Under the pieces are notes generated by a model. The model ran no database searches. It saw nothing but the letters and a program-made list of their open reading frames with translations, and was not told the DNA's origin. From NCBI GenBank assembly GCA_045613305.1, contig JAZLAU010000035.1, positions 44,945-108,944 of the forward strand: DNA of 64,000 nt, given 5' to 3'. Below, in pieces: positions 28,960 to 37,802 of this stretch (position 1 is its first letter; each line of letters begins with the position of its first letter). Source of the DNA: SFTJ01 sp045613305. GTDB lineage: Bacteria; Bacteroidota; Bacteroidia; Bacteroidales; Muribaculaceae. Both the position numbers and the translations under genes were made by a program.

Positions 28960-29065
28960 ATAAACGGGCAAAATTAAGCACCCCAAAATTCTCATTTTTA
29001 ATTAATGCCCCACACTCTACTCACAACTCGCTTTTATCCATAAAAACTTCGGCCCACACACAACA

Positions 29066-29093
29066 AAAAAGGACTTCATCAGAAGTCCTTTTT
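29066..29093 (-). terminator. Rho-independent terminator after tRNA-Arg
   Basis: A perfect 12-bp stem (AAAAAGGACTTC and its complement) with a 4-nt loop and a T tail lies 3 nt beyond the 3' end of the tRNA. Confidence 0.88.
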
Positions 29094-29095
29094 AG

Positions 29096-29170
29096 TGATT
29101 CCGGAGCGATTCGAACGCTCGACCCACAGCTTAGAAGGCTGTTGCTCTAATCCGACTGAGCTACGGAACC
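29096..29170 (-). tRNA. tRNA-Arg (anticodon TCT)
   Basis: The 75-nt cloverleaf is complete. The acceptor pairs GGTTCCG with CGGAATC, the D arm is GCTC/GAGC, the anticodon stem ACAGC/GCTGT encloses the loop CTTCTAA with anticodon TCT, and the T arm is GAGCG-TTCGAAT-CGCTC. The discriminator base is A, and CCA is not encoded. It reads AGA and AGG codons. It has its own -7 box and terminator. Confidence 0.97.
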
Positions 29171-29181
29171 ATCTTTATGTA

Positions 29182-29211
29182 GCATTACTTTCGTAAAGTG
29201 ATGCAAAATTA
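29182..29211 (-). promoter_or_regulatory. tRNA-Arg -7 box with a hairpin-forming leader
   Basis: The minus strand reads TAATTTTG at 29211-29204, a TAnnTTTG match about 34 nt before the tRNA. Bases 29182-29204 form a 10-bp inverted repeat (GCATCACTTT / AAAGTAATGC, one G-T pair) that would fold in the pre-tRNA leader. Confidence 0.45.
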
Positions 29212-29315
29212 ATGCTTTTAGAGTTAAAAAAAAAATTTTAAACTACTTTTTTTCAATCACCCCATATTAATCTCGAATGTTTAAGTGCGCTTAGGCGATT
29301 TAGTCACACCCAAGT

Positions 29316-31982
29316 TTAGCGGTCACTATTAATGACACATTCTTTGACCATATTGCAAAAATCTCTGCTTTCAGCCAATTCCTCAAGGTTTATGTGCATC
29401 CTATAACGCCAAAAATGTCTTGATTTCGAAGGAATATTAATTTGTTCCTCATGAGGGTTTACCCTGCGAATTTTGCCGTCCATTGCCATCCAGTCTTGCA
29501 GCGGAAGTATGCATAACACCGAAGGCGACTTCAAGCAATTTTCCACCATTTTTCGGCACACATCAGGAGTTGCACGCTCGGGAGCTTCGCCTTCATAACC
29601 CAAAACGGTGTTATAGTAGCGCTGCGTTTTTGCAGCATCTTCTTCCCACCATCCTCTTATGCCCGACATGTCATGAGTTGACGTTGAGCTCACGCTGGCA
29701 TATGGATATTTCAATGTATCGCCAAACTCCACTCCATATTCTTTTGGCATTCGAGGGATTTCCAATGACAAATATTTTTGCCTATTCATGACATTAGCCA
29801 CGCAAGCAGGTATCATGCCCAAATCTTCACCACACACAAGCATTCGCGACGACTCCGTGATGGCAGGCAACTTCTTCAGTGCATTTGATTGCCAAAAATC
29901 ATTATGGCGATAATAGAAGAAATCTTCATACAATCGGTTGAAGCAACTCTTTTCGTAGTCAGTCAGCGTGCTATATATGTGTGTTTTTTGAGCACTTATT
30001 CTTGGGTGATATTTCGACGAATCTGCCCTGTCTACAATGAACAGCACGTCATCGTGAGCATTAAGCAAGCCGTCACGCATTTTGGCATTTTTCTCATCGT
30101 TTTCAAATTGCCAAAAATATTCTAACACCTTTTTCTGAGTATTAACATAATCTTGGAAATCATACCTATAATCATCCACTTTAAGCAAGAAACGCGACTT
30201 AACCTCTTCGGCATATTCACCAAAATATTCCGTTAGGAAACTTTCGTGAATATACGGCTTAGTATACATATCACGTTGCATCCAAAAGTCGTAGTTATAA
30301 CGCATAACCTCCGACGTTAAAGGAAGTGCCGGGTAGAATGTCCCCAACAATCCGTGTACGCAATCGGTAGGAATTTGCCAAATTCGGAAAAACCCTAAAA
30401 TGTGGTCTATTCGGTAGGCGTCAAAGTATTCTTCCATTTTTGCCAATCTCCTCTTCCACCACTGATACCCATCTCGGCGCATCACCTCCCAATTATACGT
30501 TGGGAAGCCCCAGTTTTGTCCTAAAACCGAAAAATCATCAGGTGGAGCCCCAGCCTGACAATCCATATTATACAATCTTGGATCGGCCCATGCGTCAACG
30601 CTCACCGGACTGATTCCTATAGGTATGTCGCCTTTCAACACTACATTATGCTTATGAGCATAATTTCTCACCTCACGCAACTGTTTGTCCAAAAAGTACT
30701 GCACAAAATATACATAATTTGCAGCATCTTTATTCTTCTGCAAATACAGGTCTATTTTTTGAGATTCGTATTCCGAATACTCACCCCAATTTCTAAAATC
30801 TGCAGTATTAAATTCGTCTCTTAATAAAGAATAGGCAGCATATGGTTTAAGCCACTCTGAATTATTCTTAACAAATGCTCTAAATGGCACCGACGAAACA
30901 ACCTTCTTTCCTAACTGTGCATACAATGCTTTTGCAAATTCCTCTTTAAGATTATTTGCTTCCACATAGTCAACTTCGGGCAACGAATTGAGCACCTTTG
31001 CTCTATCCTTAAATCGTTTTAACAGGGCTTTGTCGTCCAATTCACCAATTGCATCAGGACGCAAATACATGGGATGAAGTGCAAATGCCGAATTCGCATT
31101 ATATGGATAAGAATCTTCCCACGAACGCGACATTGTTGTGTCGTTTATTGGCAACAACTGAATCACTCTCTGTTTCGAAGCCTCTGCCCAATCAATCAAC
31201 TTATATAAATCATAGAAATCTCCAACACCGTAATCCTCTAAACTACGCAATGAGAAAACTGGAATAGCCGTCCCTGCTCCACGCCAAAGTTTTAAAGGGT
31301 TACGCAAATACAAGTTGTTATATACTGCCACAGCGCCTTGGTTAGCGCTGCAATCACATAACCTGTTTCCTCCAAACTCCCATGCCTCCAACGAATGTGT
31401 TTTTGAGTTCAGAACAACAAACTTATATTCAAAGTCAGTCATGCGAGGTATGGCTATACTCCACTTTGGGTAACAACTACAATTCAACGTCAATGCTTTA
31501 TTAGCATCCCATCGCCCCAAGTAATCATTTTCACCGGTTAAAGCCACAACCATATCAGGCTCAACCATCGGCGCATACACATTAAGTACAATTTCATTTG
31601 CCGACGCTTTCACATTTTGCCTATCTTTCTTTCTGTTGAATATGCCTTTAGTGAAAGCCGTAGAGTAAAATATAACATCCTCTGGCTGATCTTTCCACCC
31701 ATCATACACATCAATTGCATGAGCATCGGTGTCAATATCAATCTTATGTGGTTCATTCCATTCTCTGCGCACAACCACACCATCATCTGTCTTTATGATG
31801 AAATTATACGCCAAATCATCAATGTCATCCACATCAAAGGATTTACTCCAGTTTGAACCAAACATGGGTTCCATTCTCAAAGACTTTGAGATGTCGCCAT
31901 TGCCCAAAGTGGGGTGATTTCCGGTTATATAAACCGACTCACCCCACTTTGTATGATAATGTAATGTTATTGTTATTCTCAT
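29316..31982 (-). CDS. malQ: 4-alpha-glucanotransferase with two N-terminal starch-binding modules
   Basis: This amylomaltase (GH77) moves glucan segments between malto-oligosaccharides, for glycogen or starch use. Residues 1-110 and about 128-230 look like two CBM20 modules (VYITGNHPTLGNGD; VALTGENDYLGRWDANKALTL). The GH77 domain covers about 240-870, with the nucleophile in AYRIDHILGFFR (near 535), the acid in VCGEDLGMIP (near 720) and STHDMSGIRGWW near 770. The 888-residue length is that of plant DPE2-like and Bacteroidales enzymes. There is no signal peptide, so it acts in the cytoplasm. It starts 17 nt after the nrdJ stop. Confidence 0.93.
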   Translation of the reverse strand: MRITITLHYHTKWGESVYITGNHPTLGNGDISKSLRMEPMFGSNWSKSFDVDDIDDLAYNFIIKTDDGVVVRREWNEPHKIDIDTDAHAIDVYDGWKDQPEDVIFYSTAFTKGIFNRKKDRQNVKASANEIVLNVYAPMVEPDMVVALTGENDYLGRWDANKALTLNCSCYPKWSIAIPRMTDFEYKFVVLNSKTHSLEAWEFGGNRLCDCSANQGAVAVYNNLYLRNPLKLWRGAGTAIPVFSLRSLEDYGVGDFYDLYKLIDWAEASKQRVIQLLPINDTTMSRSWEDSYPYNANSAFALHPMYLRPDAIGELDDKALLKRFKDRAKVLNSLPEVDYVEANNLKEEFAKALYAQLGKKVVSSVPFRAFVKNNSEWLKPYAAYSLLRDEFNTADFRNWGEYSEYESQKIDLYLQKNKDAANYVYFVQYFLDKQLREVRNYAHKHNVVLKGDIPIGISPVSVDAWADPRLYNMDCQAGAPPDDFSVLGQNWGFPTYNWEVMRRDGYQWWKRRLAKMEEYFDAYRIDHILGFFRIWQIPTDCVHGLLGTFYPALPLTSEVMRYNYDFWMQRDMYTKPYIHESFLTEYFGEYAEEVKSRFLLKVDDYRYDFQDYVNTQKKVLEYFWQFENDEKNAKMRDGLLNAHDDVLFIVDRADSSKYHPRISAQKTHIYSTLTDYEKSCFNRLYEDFFYYRHNDFWQSNALKKLPAITESSRMLVCGEDLGMIPACVANVMNRQKYLSLEIPRMPKEYGVEFGDTLKYPYASVSSTSTHDMSGIRGWWEEDAAKTQRYYNTVLGYEGEAPERATPDVCRKMVENCLKSPSVLCILPLQDWMAMDGKIRRVNPHEEQINIPSKSRHFWRYRMHINLEELAESRDFCNMVKECVINSDR

Positions 31983-31999
31983 TTACAATATCTTTTTTG

Positions 32000-34543
32000 T
32001 TATCCGCATTTTGAAGATCCGCAAGATGTACAAATCAAGCAGCCTTCTTGATATATTAATGTTTCGGCGCCGCAATTAGGACATTTTTGTCCGCTGGCTT
32101 CCAATCCATTAGGTAGGTATTTTTTAAGTGCTCGTTCAACACCCATTTTCCAAGTATTGATTGATTGGCTGTCGAGTTCAAGCGTACCCACAAGCTTCAA
32201 AACCAAGTCGATAGGCATACCATATCGTAGCACTCCAGAAATCAGTTTCGCATAGTTCCAGAATTCAGGATTAAATTTGTCAGACAAGCCTTCAATTGTA
32301 GTTTTATATCCGCGCTTATTGATAAACTGGAAGTCATAACGCTTATTGCCGTTTTCATCAATTGCTTTAATAATCTTACCCTTATTGACTGATTTTGGGC
32401 AGAATATGCCTTCTTCGTCATCGGCCAAACCAGTAAAGATTTCATATGGACGGCCATTGATAAGTCCGATGAATGCAATCCATTTTTCCTTATTATTTTG
32501 GAATCTTACCACATCGGCATCAAGTTCTATTGGGCGCTTCATGAATCGTTCTTCTTCAGCCATATAATGCTGTTGCGGACAAATAGGCTTCTTTTCCTCT
32601 TTTTTTGTCGAAATCAACACGCCAGAACGAGAACCGTCACGATAAACAGTACATCCCTTGCAACCACTTCTCCATGCTTCTACATACAATTCATTAACCA
32701 ATGATTCCGAAACATCGCTTGGCAAATTAATCGTAACGCTAATTGAATGGTCAACCCATTTTTGCACGCGTCCTTGCATTTTCACCTTTTGCACCCAATC
32801 AACATCAGTTGACGTTGCCTTATAGTACGGTGACTGCTTCACTATTTCGTCAAGTTCTTCTTGAGAATAATTTTCTTTAATAGCAATGCCGTTAATTTCC
32901 ATCCATGTCAAGAACTTGTGATGATAAACTACATATTCTTCGAATGAGTCGCCATTGTCATCGGTGTGGTCCACTCTAACATCCTTGTCGTTAGGGTTAA
33001 CCTTGCGACGACGTTTGTAAACTGGCATAAACACAGGTTCAATGCCCGATGTGGTTTGGGTCATTAGACTTGTTGTTCCCGTTGGTGCGATTGTTAAACA
33101 AGCAATGTTTCTGCGACCATATTTTTCGGCAAGTTCCTTAAGTTCAGGGTCAGCCTCATACAGACGGTTAACAAATGGATTGTTTATTTCGCGCGCAAAA
33201 TCATAAATTTCAAAAGCACCACGTTCTTTTGCCATGTTTATTGAAGAACGATATGCAGCAAGAGCCAATTGCTTATGTACATTTTCAGAAAATGCAGTTG
33301 CTTCTTCAGTGCCATATCTCAAACCTAATGCAGCCAACATGTCACCTTCTGCTGTTGTGCCAACACCAGTTCTGCGGCCCTTAATTGTTTTTGCCTTAAT
33401 CTTTTCCCACAAATGAAGCTCTGTCGACTTAACTTCTTCTGTTTCTGGGTCAGAAATGATTTTTGCAATAATCTTATTGATTTTTTCCATTTCCAAATCA
33501 ATAATATCATCCATCATTCTCTGAGCCGACATCACATGCTTTTTAAACAAATCAAAGTCGAAATAAGCCTCTGGTGTAAATGGATTTACAACATATGAAT
33601 AAAGGTTAATAGCCAACAAACGGCAGCTGTCGTATGGACACAAAGGAATTTCACCACATGGATTAGTCGAAATTGTCTTAAAGCCAAGGTCTGCATAACA
33701 ATCTGGAACAGATTCTCTGATAATAGTATCCCAGAAAAGTACACCAGGCTCAGCGCTCTTCCAAGCGTTGTGAATAATCTTATTCCACAATTCCTTTGCT
33801 TCTATTTCTTTTTTAAATGCTGGATTTTGTGAATAGATTGGATATTTTTGAGTATATTTTTCACCAGCAACTGCCGCTTTCATAAATGCGTCATCAATAC
33901 GCACCGACACATTAGCACTTGTAATCTTGCCCTCAGTCATCTTGGCATCAATAAATGCTTCTGATTCTGGGTGATTAATGCTTACAGATAGCATCAATGC
34001 TCCGCGTCTGCCATCTTGAGCCACCTCTCTTGTACTGTTAGAGTAACGTTCCATGAAAGGCACAATACCAGTAGACGTCAACGCAGAATTTTTTACAGGG
34101 AATCCCTTTGGACGCAAGTGCGACAGGTCATGGCCAACGCCGCCACGACGTTTCATCAGTTGAACTTGCTCTTCATCCATTTTTATAATTCCGCCATAAC
34201 TGTCTGGCTCGCCATCAAGGCCTACTACAAAACAATTAGACAACGAACCTACTTGAAAATCGTTACCTATACCCGACATTGGGCTTCCTTGTGGCACAAC
34301 ATACTTAAATCCCTTTATCAAATCATACACTTCTGATTCCGACATTGGATTTTCATAGTTCGACTCTATTCTTGAAATTTCACTTGCAAGGCGTTTATGC
34401 ATATCGTCAGGAGTCAACTCGTAAATATTTCCATACGAATCCTTCAATGCATATTTACTCACCCATACTTTTGCGGCCAATTCGTCGCCTTTAAAATACT
34501 TTATCGAAGCTTCGTAAGCCTCTTCAAATGAATATGTTGCCAT
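32000..34543 (-). CDS. nrdJ: Adenosylcobalamin-dependent ribonucleotide reductase (class II)
   Basis: It reduces ribonucleotides to deoxyribonucleotides using coenzyme B12 as radical source, so it works with or without oxygen. The 847-residue protein shows the active-site cysteine regions GSLSNCFVVG (near residue 76) and NPCGEIPLCPYDSCR (near 290) and the phosphate loop TIAPTGTTS near 490. The TSCPD-like part (GCKGCTVYRDGSRSG, near 630) follows, and the end carries two Cys pairs (CPNC, CTSC) plus a final CG, a zinc-ribbon or redox tail. No room exists upstream for a cobalamin riboswitch. malQ follows closely. Confidence 0.94.
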   Translation of the reverse strand: MATYSFEEAYEASIKYFKGDELAAKVWVSKYALKDSYGNIYELTPDDMHKRLASEISRIESNYENPMSESEVYDLIKGFKYVVPQGSPMSGIGNDFQVGSLSNCFVVGLDGEPDSYGGIIKMDEEQVQLMKRRGGVGHDLSHLRPKGFPVKNSALTSTGIVPFMERYSNSTREVAQDGRRGALMLSVSINHPESEAFIDAKMTEGKITSANVSVRIDDAFMKAAVAGEKYTQKYPIYSQNPAFKKEIEAKELWNKIIHNAWKSAEPGVLFWDTIIRESVPDCYADLGFKTISTNPCGEIPLCPYDSCRLLAINLYSYVVNPFTPEAYFDFDLFKKHVMSAQRMMDDIIDLEMEKINKIIAKIISDPETEEVKSTELHLWEKIKAKTIKGRRTGVGTTAEGDMLAALGLRYGTEEATAFSENVHKQLALAAYRSSINMAKERGAFEIYDFAREINNPFVNRLYEADPELKELAEKYGRRNIACLTIAPTGTTSLMTQTTSGIEPVFMPVYKRRRKVNPNDKDVRVDHTDDNGDSFEEYVVYHHKFLTWMEINGIAIKENYSQEELDEIVKQSPYYKATSTDVDWVQKVKMQGRVQKWVDHSISVTINLPSDVSESLVNELYVEAWRSGCKGCTVYRDGSRSGVLISTKKEEKKPICPQQHYMAEEERFMKRPIELDADVVRFQNNKEKWIAFIGLINGRPYEIFTGLADDEEGIFCPKSVNKGKIIKAIDENGNKRYDFQFINKRGYKTTIEGLSDKFNPEFWNYAKLISGVLRYGMPIDLVLKLVGTLELDSQSINTWKMGVERALKKYLPNGLEASGQKCPNCGAETLIYQEGCLICTSCGSSKCG

Positions 34544-34571
34544 TGGTTTAATTTATATGTTTACGCTTATG

Positions 34572-34579
34572 CAAATATA
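34572..34579 (-). promoter_or_regulatory. Bacteroidetes -7 box for nrdJ
   Basis: The minus strand reads TATATTTG followed by C, a full TAnnTTTG match 28 nt before the nrdJ start. TTTG occurs 23 nt further up, somewhat far for a -33 element. Confidence 0.5.
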
Positions 34580-34649
34580 ATTAAAATTATCTGCATTTTT
34601 TGCAAACATATTCGTATAGTTATTAACAGCCTAACTAAATTTCGAGCAT

Positions 34650-34680
34650 AAAAAAGGCGCCGATTAAATAACCGACGCCA
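34650..34680 (-). terminator. Rho-independent terminator after the 54-residue gene
   Basis: On the minus strand GGCGTCGGTT pairs with AATCGGCGCC (two G-T pairs) across a 4-nt loop and is followed by TTTTTTA. It lies about 10 nt after the small gene's stop and separates it from nrdJ. Confidence 0.85.
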
Positions 34681-34689
34681 ATAATTTCT

Positions 34690-34854
34690 TTAGTTAGCCA
34701 TAAAACCGCCTAATTCAGGCTGAAGCATTGATTGACATGAATAAATCCTTGCGAATTGTTTGATAAAATCTATCGACTTTTTCTTTGGACCCTTTACTGC
34801 TTCTTCGTTTTTAATGGTTACATTTTTCTCCGAGTAGATTTTTTGCATAGGCAT
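34690..34854 (-). CDS. Small conserved-looking protein of 54 residues, function unknown
   Basis: The frame from ATG 34854 to TAA 34690 encodes MPMQKIYSEKNVTIKNEEAV, a basic stretch GPKKK, then SIDFIKQFARIYSCQ and the end LQPELGGFMAN. A second ATG (34848) could also start it. It has no signal peptide or membrane helix and a single Cys. The stop is followed closely by its own terminator, which argues for a real single-gene message. The pattern (DFIKQFAR, aromatic, short tail ending near GGxxxN) resembles small orphan proteins I recall from other Bacteroidales, but I cannot name a family. Confidence 0.65.
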   Translation of the reverse strand: MPMQKIYSEKNVTIKNEEAVKGPKKKSIDFIKQFARIYSCQSMLQPELGGFMAN

Positions 34855-34955
34855 ATTTATTAATATTTACACCTATATAACGCAACACTACATCGCAATA
34901 TTATGCAAAAAATATTTTTTTGAGATTTTTTCATTTTTATATCGCACAACCACAC

Positions 34956-35546
34956 TTATACAGTCAGTGTAACCCTATTCTCCTCTGCTATGCGACGAAT
35001 ATTCAAAATTGCGTATCTCATTCGGCCCAAAGCAGTATTAACACTTACATTTGTGGTGTCGGCAATCTCTTTGAAACTCATGTCTTTATAATATCGCATT
35101 AACAAAACCTCTCTTTGAGACTCTGGCAGCGCTTGGATGAGATTTCTGATGTCGGCATGAATTTGCTCAATCACCATACAGTCTTCAACCGTATCTTCAC
35201 TGAGTTCTTTACGGTTAAATAAATCAAAATCTTCACAATCGCACGACTGAAGGTTTTCAGACTTTTCCTGACGGAAAAAGTCTATAATTAGATTATGCGC
35301 AATTCTATTTATCCACGCTATAAACTTGCCACTCTCAACATATCTGCCTTGCTTAATGGTCTTAATTGCTTTGACAAACGTTTCTTGAAAAATGTCGTCT
35401 GCCAAATCTTCATCTTTTACTTGGTGAAATATATATGCGTACACACGATTTTTGTGACGCTCAATAAGAGTATCAAAAGCCTCATTCTCACCACCGACGT
35501 AAAGTTTTACCAACTGTTCGTCAGTTTGGTTTTCAAATTTTCTCAT
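34956..35546 (-). CDS. ECF-type RNA polymerase sigma factor
   Basis: The 196-residue protein has the sigma-2 region (DTLIERHKNRVYAYIF and DIFQETFVKAIKT, residues 20-75) and the sigma-4 helix-turn-helix (LPESQREVLLMRYYKDMSFKEIA, begins near residue 139). Between them lies an acidic stretch with two Cys (LQSCDCEDF). It redirects RNA polymerase to its own promoters, which are unknown. No anti-sigma gene is next to it; the neighbours are prmA and an envelope gene group. Confidence 0.9.
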   Translation of the reverse strand: MRKFENQTDEQLVKLYVGGENEAFDTLIERHKNRVYAYIFHQVKDEDLADDIFQETFVKAIKTIKQGRYVESGKFIAWINRIAHNLIIDFFRQEKSENLQSCDCEDFDLFNRKELSEDTVEDCMVIEQIHADIRNLIQALPESQREVLLMRYYKDMSFKEIADTTNVSVNTALGRMRYAILNIRRIAEENRVTLTV

Positions 35547-35626
35547 TACAACAATTATTATTTGTTTAATAAGTAAATTTATCCTATAGGCTTTCGTTTT
35601 TTGGGTTAATATTAATGATTATGACG

Positions 35627-35634
35627 CAAATATA
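35627..35634 (-). promoter_or_regulatory. Bacteroidetes -7 box for the ECF sigma gene
   Basis: The minus strand reads TATATTTG followed by C, a TAnnTTTG match about 80 nt before the ATG. It suggests the sigma gene uses the housekeeping polymerase. Confidence 0.45.
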
Positions 35635-35722
35635 GCATTAATTTATAAAATTATCACTACAAACTCATTTTTTAACAATTTTATGGCACAATATTACGCA
35701 AAAGTTTACGTTATGGCCAATA

Positions 35723-36565
35723 CTATAGTTTAAATTTAGCCATTGTCCAATCGTTCCTAACAACTTTAGACACCAAATTCAAACCATATTTCGACAACTC
35801 TTCTTGCAATAAAGGCAAGTCACTTTCATAGAAGCCCGAAATGTGCAACGCACTGCCCGACTTCATCACAGCAACATATTTATCTATATCGTTGATAATT
35901 ATATTTCGGTTGATGTTTGCGAGGAAAATATCACATTCTTCTACATCGCACAACTTTGCTGCATCACCTAAAATCACATCCACATCAACGCCATTTAAAG
36001 CCACATTGTCCTTGGCATTAGCACAAGCGCCCGAATCAATCTCTATTGCAGTAACTTTTCTGGCCCCGAGTTTTGCCGATAATATTGACAAAATGCCAGT
36101 GCCTGCCCCCATATCCACAACATGCTTTCCTTTGACTTCAGACTTCAATAATTCTTCAAGCATCATCGATGTTGTTTCGTGATGGCCCGAGCCAAACGAC
36201 ATCTTTGGATCAATGATTATTTCATACTTACATTTCTGATAGTCTTCGTGGTATGTTGCATGCACCACACACTCGTCACCTATCACAATGGGTTTAAAAC
36301 TATTCTTCTCCCATTCTTCATTCCAATCGTCACCTTTTATCTCGGTTGAAGTCCATGTGATTTTTGCCGAAAAATTGTAAAACGACATAACCGAAGCAAC
36401 ATCTTCCTCTACATATAAATCTTTGTTTACATACGCCTTCATTCCTTGAGGTGTATTAACAAATGACTCATAACCGTAGTCACACAAAAATGCTGCCAAT
36501 ATATCCATTTCGTCTGCATTCAAAGGCTTGCAAACAAAATCTATTTCAATGTAGTCGTTTCCCAT
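35723..36565 (-). CDS. prmA: Ribosomal protein L11 methyltransferase
   Basis: PrmA methylates several amino groups of ribosomal protein L11 using SAM. The N-terminal substrate-recognition domain covers about residues 1-95. The SAM-binding motif VVDMGAGTGILSI is near residue 150, and ANINRNI near 215 is the usual catalytic loop (N-I-N). The length of 280 is normal. It starts 13 nt after the stop of the small 105-residue gene and probably shares its message. Confidence 0.92.
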   Translation of the reverse strand: MGNDYIEIDFVCKPLNADEMDILAAFLCDYGYESFVNTPQGMKAYVNKDLYVEEDVASVMSFYNFSAKITWTSTEIKGDDWNEEWEKNSFKPIVIGDECVVHATYHEDYQKCKYEIIIDPKMSFGSGHHETTSMMLEELLKSEVKGKHVVDMGAGTGILSILSAKLGARKVTAIEIDSGACANAKDNVALNGVDVDVILGDAAKLCDVEECDIFLANINRNIIINDIDKYVAVMKSGSALHISGFYESDLPLLQEELSKYGLNLVSKVVRNDWTMAKFKL

Positions 36566-36578
36566 TTTTCTTTAAAAG

Positions 36579-36896
36579 TTATTTTTTCTTACGTAATTTC
36601 AAAACAAACTTTGCAATGTTAAAGCCTATTAGAGCATAGTCTATAAACTTCATCTTACTCGACACGCGCTTAAAAATATTTGTCGAGAACCCAACAGCCG
36701 ATGTTGCACTTTTTGTTTCTTCAATTTTCACCCTTATCTTTTGATTCAACCTGTCTTTTTCTGTCTCAAGTTTTATCAATGCAAGTGCACGCTGAAACTT
36801 AAGTTCATCCATTGTGTAGCCTTGCCATTCAGCAACAGGCTTAACAGGCTGATCAACAATTGAGGTGTTGATTGTTTGTGTTGTTGCTTTTTCCAT
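36579..36896 (-). CDS. Small hypothetical protein of the envelope gene group
   Basis: The 105-residue product has a polar N-terminus, a charged helical middle (ELKFQRALALIKLETEKDRLNQKI, residues about 32-55) that may form a coiled coil, and one C-terminal hydrophobic segment (FIDYALIGFNIAKFVLKL) ending in RKKK. It looks like a tail-anchored or peripheral inner-membrane protein. It lies 6 nt after the holin-like gene and 13 nt before prmA. I recognise no named domain. Confidence 0.7.
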   Translation of the reverse strand: MEKATTQTINTSIVDQPVKPVAEWQGYTMDELKFQRALALIKLETEKDRLNQKIRVKIEETKSATSAVGFSTNIFKRVSSKMKFIDYALIGFNIAKFVLKLRKKK

Positions 36897-36902
36897 AATA
36901 AA

Positions 36903-37250
36903 TCATTCGTTTGGTTTAAGAAAAAGTTTTGACAAAAACTTCGCAATCGGGTCAACTATTAGCTGCTTTTTAAACGCAACCACCACCAATAGCAGCAACA
37001 CATATAATGCGGCAACTATGAGATTTGCACCCCACGAGCAGCCCATAACATCCGACAGATATTGCACCAACGCCATCGACAGATAAAACAGGATGCAGAT
37101 TGCCAACAAACATACAATTATGGCAACAGATGCGGCTGAAAACAAGACTGCCATTTTCTCAACAACAGTCAGTTTTGAATAATCGACTTGAAGAGTTAAA
37201 TATTTTTTCAACTCATCAATCAACTCCTTATAATTTGTACCATTTACCAT
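36903..37250 (-). CDS. Holin-like (Phage_holin_3_6 / YqjE-type) membrane protein
   Basis: The 115-residue protein has a short polar N-terminal helix, two adjacent membrane helices (about residues 33-58 and 70-95) and a basic C-terminal tail. This matches the YqjE-like superfamily annotated as Phage_holin_3_6. Such proteins in Bacteroidetes occur next to YtxH proteins and are not phage genes. It lies between a YtxH gene (89 nt upstream) and the 105-residue gene. Confidence 0.75.
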   Translation of the reverse strand: MVNGTNYKELIDELKKYLTLQVDYSKLTVVEKMAVLFSAASVAIIVCLLAICILFYLSMALVQYLSDVMGCSWGANLIVAALYVLLLLVVVAFKKQLIVDPIAKFLSKLFLKPNE

Positions 37251-37339
37251 AATTCAATCATTAGGTATTGCAAACAAAACATCTGACGCAAAATGTTTTA
37301 TCATTATGCGTCATGATGTCTATTAATGAATCTTCTTAA

Positions 37340-37537
37340 TTATTCTTCAATCTGAGCTGTTATTTGAGAAATAAGCATTTCAACTTCGTCGTCAGTAAAG
37401 TCGATACCCTTATTCTTCAAAATATCCTTGATTTTTGTTCTCAAGTCAGAGCCTTTTTCTGGTGCGAACAAAACTGCAATTGTGCAGCCAACAATGGCAC
37501 CACCCAAAAAAGCTGATACTAAACCTATTCCTTTCAT
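37340..37537 (-). CDS. YtxH domain protein (second copy)
   Basis: This 65-residue protein has an N-terminal glycine-rich membrane helix, then the family block LFAPEKGSDLRTKI and a short acidic helix. It is similar over its length to the next gene upstream, so the two look like a tandem duplication. YtxH proteins are small membrane proteins linked to general or envelope stress in other bacteria. Confidence 0.85.
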   Translation of the reverse strand: MKGIGLVSAFLGGAIVGCTIAVLFAPEKGSDLRTKIKDILKNKGIDFTDDEVEMLISQITAQIEE

Positions 37538-37561
37538 ATTAAAGCAGTTTCAATATAGTTA

Positions 37562-37774
37562 TTACTTAGGCATTTGAACGCCTTCAACTTCATCTGTTAT
37601 TTCTTTTACAAGTTCGTCCAATTTTTCATCTTTCAAACTCACACCCTTATCTTTTAGAATTTGAGCAATTCTGCCACGAGTGTCAGAACCCTTTTCTGGG
37701 GCAAACAACAAACCTATAGCCGCGCCTGCAATAGCACCACTAATTACCGATAAAATAACATGTAATGGTTTCAT
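37562..37774 (-). CDS. YtxH domain protein (first copy)
   Basis: The 70-residue product has a membrane helix (VILSVISGAIAGAAIGLLF) followed by APEKGSDTRGRIAQIL and a Lys/Glu-rich tail. It is the first gene of the small envelope group (two YtxH genes, the holin-like gene, the 105-residue gene), which leads into prmA. The gap to the second copy is 24 nt. Role is inferred from family only. Confidence 0.85.
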   Translation of the reverse strand: MKPLHVILSVISGAIAGAAIGLLFAPEKGSDTRGRIAQILKDKGVSLKDEKLDELVKEITDEVEGVQMPK

Positions 37775-37802
37775 AGTCTATCAATTAAAAATTATTACTT
37801 TC

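Noticed and set aside
20297..29170. Surface-glycan genes as a horizontally acquired capsule island
   Set aside because: Base composition looks like the neighbours, no mobile genes or flanking repeats are seen, and there are no glycosyltransferase, flippase or polymerase genes; it looks like core sugar-nucleotide supply.
35310..35330. TTATCCACG resembling a DnaA box
   Set aside because: A single imperfect match inside the sigma-factor gene with no companions; not an origin.
36903..37250. Holin-like protein as a sign of prophage
   Set aside because: No other phage gene is near; this family with YtxH neighbours is a normal chromosomal group in Bacteroidetes.
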